The notes under the pieces: model-generated
Told to the model about the DNA's origin: nothing
The model's database searches: none
Seen by the model: the letters and a program-made list of their open reading frames with translations, nothing else
Translations under genes and position numbers: made by a program
Assembly: GCA_036496265.1 (NCBI GenBank)
Contig: DASXLL010000068.1
Location: forward strand, 1 to 12,625
From: CAYLLN01 sp036496265
GTDB lineage: Bacteria > Planctomycetota > Planctomycetia > Pirellulales > Pirellulaceae
Direction: 5' to 3'
DNA: 12,625 bases
In this document: positions 8,254 to 12,625 of the stretch, piece by piece
Numbering within the stretch: position 1 is the stretch's first letter
Layout of the letters: every line of letters starts with the position of its first letter

Positions 8254-8505
8254 ATGCCGAGCAAAAATGAAGCGTGGATGGAGTTGCATCGCCTGGCGGC
8301 GGCGATTGAGGACGAAGGACTAACTCGTCAGGAGCGGTTGGACAATCTGATTCAAGACTTTCTACAGATGCCGCCGCTGGTGCGCCGTGAACTCCTCCGC
8401 GAACTGCAGTTCTTGTTGTCGGAATTGACCGATCTGGAACCGCTGATCATTCAAGCGGCGAACGCGGCTGAAGATGGTTCGATGCTGCCGAAGAAAATCG
8501 GCTAG
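8254..8505 (+). CDS. Small helical protein of unknown function
   Basis: 83 residues, not recognised. The protein is predicted helical almost throughout and amphipathic, with Leu, Glu and Arg dominating (for example LVRRELLRELQFLLSELTDL around 42-61), no cysteine, no membrane segment and no signal peptide. It is therefore probably cytoplasmic and suited to protein-protein contact. AGGA at 8242-8245 lies 8 nt before the ATG and supports this start. The gene precedes the CheB-CheR fusion on the same strand with a 120-bp gap, so co-transcription is possible but not shown. A role with the signalling protein is only a guess from position. Confidence rests on the ribosome-binding-like site and protein-like composition rather than on homology. 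Confidence 0.65.
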   Translation: MPSKNEAWMELHRLAAAIEDEGLTRQERLDNLIQDFLQMPPLVRRELLRELQFLLSELTDLEPLIIQAANAAEDGSMLPKKIG

Positions 8506-8608
8506 ATAGAGGCGTCGATGGCGTCATGGGCGCGGTCGAGCGTCCGTATCTTTCCGCGCGCGGCCGGCAATGGTACATAGAGGCTGCTCTTCTGAGGCTT
8601 CGTTTCCA

Positions 8609-8624
8609 AGTCGAGAAGACGACT
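8609..8624 (+). promoter_or_regulatory. Hairpin just before the CheB-CheR start codon
   Basis: AGTCG (8609-8613) and CGACT (8620-8624) pair around the loop AGAAGA. The stem ends 1 nt before the ATG at 8626. The only purine-rich stretch that could serve as a ribosome-binding site (GAGAAG, 8613-8618) lies at the edge of and inside the loop. Such a structure could modulate initiation; this is inference from the sequence alone. Confidence 0.25.
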
Positions 8625-8625
8625 A

Positions 8626-11601
8626 ATGGCGGGAAATAAATCGGACCATGAGCCGGCTGGTGACGGTGACGCGCGCGGCGTGACGGAGGAGCGGCAATTG
8701 CGCGTCGCGGAAACGCAGTCCGAAGATGGACAAACTGCGGTGGTGGGCGTCGGAGCGTCGGCGGGCGGTCTGGAAGCGTTTTCGGATCTCTTGCGGACAT
8801 TGCCGAGCAATCCTGGCTTTGCCATCATCTTTGTGCAGCACATCACGCCGACGCATGAGAGCGCGCTGGCGACGCTGCTAGCTGCCACGACCGAGATGCC
8901 GGTCGTCCAGCCGTCGGAAGATACACGCGTCGAAGCGGATCACGTGTATGTGATTGCGCCCAACAAAAACCTGACGCTGCGTGACGGGACGCTGCTGGTG
9001 CATCCACGGCCGAGAGACCGGACGCAATATACGCCGATCGATACGCTGTTTCACTCGCTGGCGAAGGAGTTGGGATCAAACGCGGTGGGCGTGATTCTGT
9101 CGGGGACGGCGAGCGACGGCGTGGAGGGCGTGCATGCCATCAAGGCGGCTGGCGGAGCGATCTTGGTGCAAGATCCGGACACGGCCAAGCAGAATGGCAT
9201 GCCGCTGGCGGCGATGGCGACGGGTAAAGTCGATCTGGTTCTTAAGGCAGAGGAGATTGGCGACGAGCTGCTGAGGTTGGTGAAGCGGTCGCCGGTGCGT
9301 GAATCGCCGTCGCGCGACGGCATGTCTCTGGAATCGGGCCAGCTCGAGCAAATTTTCTCACTGTTGCGGGCTTCGAGCGGCGTGGATTTTGGCAATTACA
9401 AGCTGCCAACGGTGCAGCGGCGAATCCAGCGGCGAATGGCCTTGCACAAGGTCGGTTCTGTCGATCAGTATTTAACCCACTTGCGGGAGAACAACCAAGA
9501 AGTTCACCAGCTCTATCAAGACATCCTGATTCATGTCACGCGATTTTTCCGTGAGCCCGAGTCGTTCCAGTCGCTGGCGGAAGAAACGTTTTCCAACATT
9601 TTGGAAAATCGGCCGAGCGACGCGCCAGTTCGCATATGGGTGCCGGCGTGCTCAACGGGCGAAGAGCCGTATTCCGTGGCGATTACGCTCGTCGAGTACC
9701 TGGATCATCGCAGCGACAGCGTGCCGATCCAGATTTTTGCGACGGACATTAGCGAGACGGCGATCGATCAGGCGCGGGCCGGGCTGTATCCACCGAGCGC
9801 CGTGGAGGACCTGCCGCCGGAGCGGCTGCGGCGGTTTTTCACGAAGACGGACGGGCAGTATCGAGTCAATAAGCCGATTCGTGATTTGTGCGTGTTTGCG
9901 CGACAGGATTTGACGCGCGATCCGCCGTTTTCGAAGCTTGATTTGATCGTCTGCCGGAATGTGTTGATTTATTTGAGCCAGGCGATTCAGAGCCGGTTGA
10001 TTAGCGTCTTTCATTATGCCTTAAAGGATACGAGCTACTTGATGCTGGGCAGCGCGGAGACGATTGGGGCGCAAACGGAGCTGTTTGCAGTCGCGGATAA
10101 GAAGCATCGGATTTATCGGAAGAAGCTGGTGGCGTTGCCGGCGGACGTGCGATTTGCGTTTCCGTATGCGCGGCCGGTTAGCTCCCGCGGGCAGCACGGA
10201 CCGGACGATGTGCGCGGCACGAGCAATGTGCAAGCCGAGGTGAATCGGCTGATTCTCGAACGGTATACTCCACCGGGAGTGGTTGTGAATGACGAGTTGC
10301 GGATTCTGCAGTTTCGCGGGCAGACCGGGCGTTTTTTAGAGCCCGCGCCCGGCGATGCCAGCCTCAACTTATTGAAGATGTGTCGCGAGGGCCTTTTGCA
10401 CGGGCTACGAACGGCACTACAAGCGGCGAAGAAGAAGGACGCGCCGGTGCGCCGCGAGGGGCTGCGGGTCAAAACCAATGGCGATTTCGTGAATTTGGCC
10501 GTGGAGGTGATTCCTATCGCGGCCAGCGGCGAAGGGCGGCACTACTTGATTCTGTTTCAGGATGTGACCCGCGCTGTGCCGCTCAAGGTGGCGGCGGCGG
10601 GAACGACGCGCACGAAGAAATCAACCGGCAAGGAAACTGAAGCCGAGGTCGAGCGGCTGCAAACGGAGCTGCTCGCCAGCCGCGAGTATTTGCAGTCAAT
10701 CATTCAGGACCTGGAGGCCGCCAACGAGGAGCTGCAATCGGCAAACGAGGAGATTTTGTCGAGCAACGAGGAGCTGCAGAGCACGAACGAGGAGTTGGAT
10801 ACGGCGAAAGAAGAGCTACAGAGCACGAATGAGGAGCTGAACACGGTCAACGAGGAATTGCATGGGCGAAACGAAGAGCTGACGCGAATCAATAGCGATT
10901 TAATGAACCTGATCAACGTCGTGCAGATGGCGATTGTGATTGTGGCCGGAGACTTGCGGATTCGGCGGTTCACTTCCATGGCCGAGCGGATTCTGAACTT
11001 GATCCCTGGCGACGTGGGCCGGCCGATCGGGCAAATCAAACCGAATATTGATTGTCCGGATTTGGAAGCGATTATTCGGGAAGTGATCGATACGGTTTCC
11101 GTGCAGCAGCGCGAGGTCCACGATTCGCAAGGGCGGGCCCTTTCGCTCATCGTGCGGCCCTATAAAAGCGCGGACAACCGCATCGACGGCGTCGTGCTGG
11201 CATTGACGGATATCGAAGAAACTCGGCGGACGCGCGATGAGGCACAGGAGGCCCGCGAATATGTCGAAGCGGTCTTCAACACGGTCCGCGAGCCCCTGGT
11301 CGTGCTAGATCGCGAATTGCGGGTCGAGCGGGCGAACCCGGCGTTTTACGGCATGTTCAACTTGGCGCAAGGCGACGTCGAGCGGCAGCTGTTTTGCGAA
11401 ATCAGCGAGCGGATGTTCGACATTGAGCGCGTGCGGGAGAAGCTGGACGAAGTGCTCACGGCTAACCAGTTCGAAGGGCTGGAAATCGAGCAGAACTTCC
11501 CGCGGGTCGGCAAAAAAAAGCTGCTGCTGTCCGGTCGGCGGATCAGCGGGAGCTCGAAGCGCTCGCCGCTGATTTTGCTGGCGCTAGATGAAGCGAGCTG
11601 A
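8626..11601 (+). CDS. CheB-CheR fusion protein with PAS-like domains and coiled coil, no kinase
   Basis: 991 residues. Residues 38-225 are a CheB methylesterase domain with triad S45 (GASAGG), H72 (VQHITP) and D164 (SGTASDG); the usual N-terminal receiver domain is absent. Residues 240-500 are a CheR methyltransferase: an N-terminal helical part (NYKLPTVQRRIQRR), the SAM-binding ACSTGEEPYS (341-350), FATDIS (371-376) and VCRNVLIYL (442-450). Residues 545-650 are PAS-like. Residues 671-760 form a coiled coil with eight heptads of the type NEELQST. PAS-like domains follow at 757-865 and 873-988. The family normally adds and removes methyl groups on glutamates of chemoreceptor-like proteins, and many fusions carry a C-terminal histidine kinase; here the protein stops right after the last PAS, and no kinase follows. 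No chemoreceptor, CheA or CheW gene is in the window. ATG at 8626 follows an in-frame stop at 8593. Cytoplasmic; the methylation target is unknown. Confidence 0.93.
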   Translation: MAGNKSDHEPAGDGDARGVTEERQLRVAETQSEDGQTAVVGVGASAGGLEAFSDLLRTLPSNPGFAIIFVQHITPTHESALATLLAATTEMPVVQPSEDTRVEADHVYVIAPNKNLTLRDGTLLVHPRPRDRTQYTPIDTLFHSLAKELGSNAVGVILSGTASDGVEGVHAIKAAGGAILVQDPDTAKQNGMPLAAMATGKVDLVLKAEEIGDELLRLVKRSPVRESPSRDGMSLESGQLEQIFSLLRASSGVDFGNYKLPTVQRRIQRRMALHKVGSVDQYLTHLRENNQEVHQLYQDILIHVTRFFREPESFQSLAEETFSNILENRPSDAPVRIWVPACSTGEEPYSVAITLVEYLDHRSDSVPIQIFATDISETAIDQARAGLYPPSAVEDLPPERLRRFFTKTDGQYRVNKPIRDLCVFARQDLTRDPPFSKLDLIVCRNVLIYLSQAIQSRLISVFHYALKDTSYLMLGSAETIGAQTELFAVADKKHRIYRKKLVALPADVRFAFPYARPVSSRGQHGPDDVRGTSNVQAEVNRLILERYTPPGVVVNDELRILQFRGQTGRFLEPAPGDASLNLLKMCREGLLHGLRTALQAAKKKDAPVRREGLRVKTNGDFVNLAVEVIPIAASGEGRHYLILFQDVTRAVPLKVAAAGTTRTKKSTGKETEAEVERLQTELLASREYLQSIIQDLEAANEELQSANEEILSSNEELQSTNEELDTAKEELQSTNEELNTVNEELHGRNEELTRINSDLMNLINVVQMAIVIVAGDLRIRRFTSMAERILNLIPGDVGRPIGQIKPNIDCPDLEAIIREVIDTVSVQQREVHDSQGRALSLIVRPYKSADNRIDGVVLALTDIEETRRTRDEAQEAREYVEAVFNTVREPLVVLDRELRVERANPAFYGMFNLAQGDVERQLFCEISERMFDIERVREKLDEVLTANQFEGLEIEQNFPRVGKKKLLLSGRRISGSSKRSPLILLALDEAS
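10723..10890 (+). repeat. Eight tandem 21-bp heptad codon repeats
   Basis: Residues 700-755 of the CheB-CheR protein consist of eight seven-residue units, NEELQSA, NEEILSS, NEELQST, NEELDTA, KEELQST, NEELNTV, NEELHGR and NEELTRI, encoded by imperfect 21-bp tandem repeats around AACGAGGAGCTG. The perfect heptad phase predicts a continuous parallel coiled coil linking the methyltransferase/PAS half to the C-terminal PAS pair. This kind of linker is typical of CheB-CheR-PAS proteins. Repeats of this kind can expand or contract by whole heptads. Confidence 0.88.
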
Positions 11602-11683
11602 TTGTCTGGCGACTGGGTGCGTGACGCGGGCGCGGCTTGCCGGTAGGTTATGGCGTTGGTTCAGTCTGCCCAGGCATTTTTTT

Positions 11684-12625
11684 ATGTTCCTGAGTCGAGT
11701 CATGACAATTCCGATGGAGTTGGCCAGTGTTGTTATAGCGCTTGTATTGGCTTTGGTTGCCGTCGCCGGCGATTTGCCGCGAAGCAGCCCGGAAGCAGAG
11801 GGGGTTTCGTCGGCTGGCGTGCTCGCGTTTATCGAGGCGGCGGATAAGGGGCTCGATTCGCTGCACAGCATCATGCTCGTCCGGCATGGGAAGGTCGTGG
11901 CCGAAGGTTGGTGGGCGCCGTATTCGCCAGCGGCGCCGCATTCGCTGTATTCATTGAGCAAGAGCTTCACTTCGACGGCCGTAGGCATGGCCATCGCCGA
12001 AGGAAAGTTGAAGCTCGATGACGACGTGCTGAAATTCTTTCCGGAGGATGCGCCGGCCGAGCCGAGCAAGAATTTGCAGGCGATGCGGGTCAGTGATTTG
12101 CTGCGGATGAATACGGGCCATCAGACCGAGCCGAAACGCGTCGCGGATCAAGTGTGGACCAAGGCATTCCTGGCTCACGAGGTGCCCTTCAAGCCCGGCA
12201 CGCATTTTCTCTACAACACATCGGCGACGTACATGCTGTCGGCGATTGTGCAGAAGGCGACGGGCGAGAAATTGATCGATTATTTGCGGCCACGGCTGTT
12301 TGAACCGCTGGGCATTGAGAACCCAACGTGGGAATCGAGCCCGCAAGGGATCAACACGGGCGGATATGGTTTGAGCGTTCGCACGGAGGACATCGCGAAG
12401 TTTGGACAACTTTATTTGCAGAAAGGGACGTGGCACGGCAAGCAGCTTTTGCCCGAGGAATGGGTAGCCAAGGCAACCGCGCGGCAAACATCCAACGGCA
12501 GCAATCCGAAGAGCGATTGGGACCAGGGCTACGGCTATCAGTTTTGGCGATGCCGCCACGGGGCGTATCGCGGCGACGGGGCGTTCGGGCAATTTTGCGT
12601 CGTGCTGCCGGAGCAGGACGCGGTG
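11684..12625 (+). CDS. Secreted serine hydrolase, beta-lactamase/class C PBP fold (3' end cut by window)
   Basis: 314 codons are visible and the frame is still open at the window edge. The N-terminus (MFLSRVMTIPMELASVVIALVLALVAVAG) reads as a signal peptide with possible cleavage after AVAG, so the protein should be exported. The SxxK motif is SLSK (S90, K93) and the second motif is YNT (Y177 as general base), as in beta-lactamase-superfamily serine hydrolases (class C beta-lactamase, DD-peptidase and esterase relatives). A GDGAFGQF stretch near the visible end corresponds to the third active-site strand region. I chose ATG 11684 because it supplies an Arg to the signal-peptide n-region; ATG 11702 is the alternative. 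No clear Shine-Dalgarno. Substrate cannot be told from this: members include DD-peptidases, esterases and inactive relatives. It lies 82 bp after the CheB-CheR gene. Confidence 0.88.
   Translation, partial: MFLSRVMTIPMELASVVIALVLALVAVAGDLPRSSPEAEGVSSAGVLAFIEAADKGLDSLHSIMLVRHGKVVAEGWWAPYSPAAPHSLYSLSKSFTSTAVGMAIAEGKLKLDDDVLKFFPEDAPAEPSKNLQAMRVSDLLRMNTGHQTEPKRVADQVWTKAFLAHEVPFKPGTHFLYNTSATYMLSAIVQKATGEKLIDYLRPRLFEPLGIENPTWESSPQGINTGGYGLSVRTEDIAKFGQLYLQKGTWHGKQLLPEEWVAKATARQTSNGSNPKSDWDQGYGYQFWRCRHGAYRGDGAFGQFCVVLPEQDAV

Noticed and set aside
10723..10890. Regular 21-bp repeats as a possible CRISPR or minisatellite
   Set aside because: They are in-frame heptad codons of a coiled coil, without unique spacers.
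11512..11520. Run of eight A followed by G, containing the A-AAA-AAG slippery heptamer in the CheB-CheR gene
   Set aside because: The zero frame continues a normal PAS C-terminus. A -1 shift reaches a stop after 23 codons with no domain, and the +1 frame also stops soon, so slippage would give only a slightly altered tail.
11951..12592. 213-residue open frame on the minus strand
   Set aside because: Opposite the serine hydrolase, whose SLSK and YNT motifs fix the coding strand.

Overview
The window looks like a piece of a Planctomycetota chromosome. Three things point there: a 2304-residue modular extracellular protein with the phylum's typical N-terminus (an Arg/Lys-rich stretch followed by an IEQFENRRLLA block) and a dockerin-like C-terminus; a 222-residue two-helix-turn-helix-like protein of a type I remember, unverified, as expanded in this phylum; and the moderately high GC with weak or absent Shine-Dalgarno sequences. 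I cannot place it below phylum level.

Layout. Positions 1-278 are the upstream region of the giant gene and carry two dyads (TGTGCA-n11-TGCACA and AGTGTA-n11-TACACA) plus a third TGTGCA copy. Positions 279-7193 (+) encode the giant protein: CARDB-like domain, a complete M23 (LytM/lysostaphin-type) metallopeptidase domain, a choice-of-anchor-D/ASH-like domain, a cadherin-like domain, a long repeat region predicted to be a beta-helix with alternating units of about 33 and 36 residues, further beta-rich modules, two cadherin-like domains and a dockerin-like pair of calcium loops. Positions 7229-7897 (-) encode the 222-residue putative DNA-binding protein, convergent with the giant gene. Positions 7898-8253 hold no convincing gene. 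Positions 8254-8505 (+) encode an 83-residue helical protein of unknown function. Positions 8626-11601 (+) encode a CheB-CheR fusion with PAS-like domains and a heptad-repeat coiled coil but no histidine kinase. Positions 11684-12625 (+) hold the first 314 codons of a secreted serine hydrolase of the beta-lactamase/penicillin-binding-protein fold, cut by the window edge.

The genes do not form one obvious pathway. The giant protein is probably exported, and its peptidase domain could act on peptidoglycan or another glycine-rich peptide substrate. The CheB-CheR protein is probably a cytoplasmic signalling protein, perhaps co-transcribed with the 83-residue gene. No tRNA, rRNA, CRISPR array, transposase or phage gene was seen. 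I found no clearly new multi-gene system. The most unusual items are the domain combination and internal duplication of the giant protein, the kinase-less CheB-CheR-PAS protein, and the 222-residue two-HTH-like protein.
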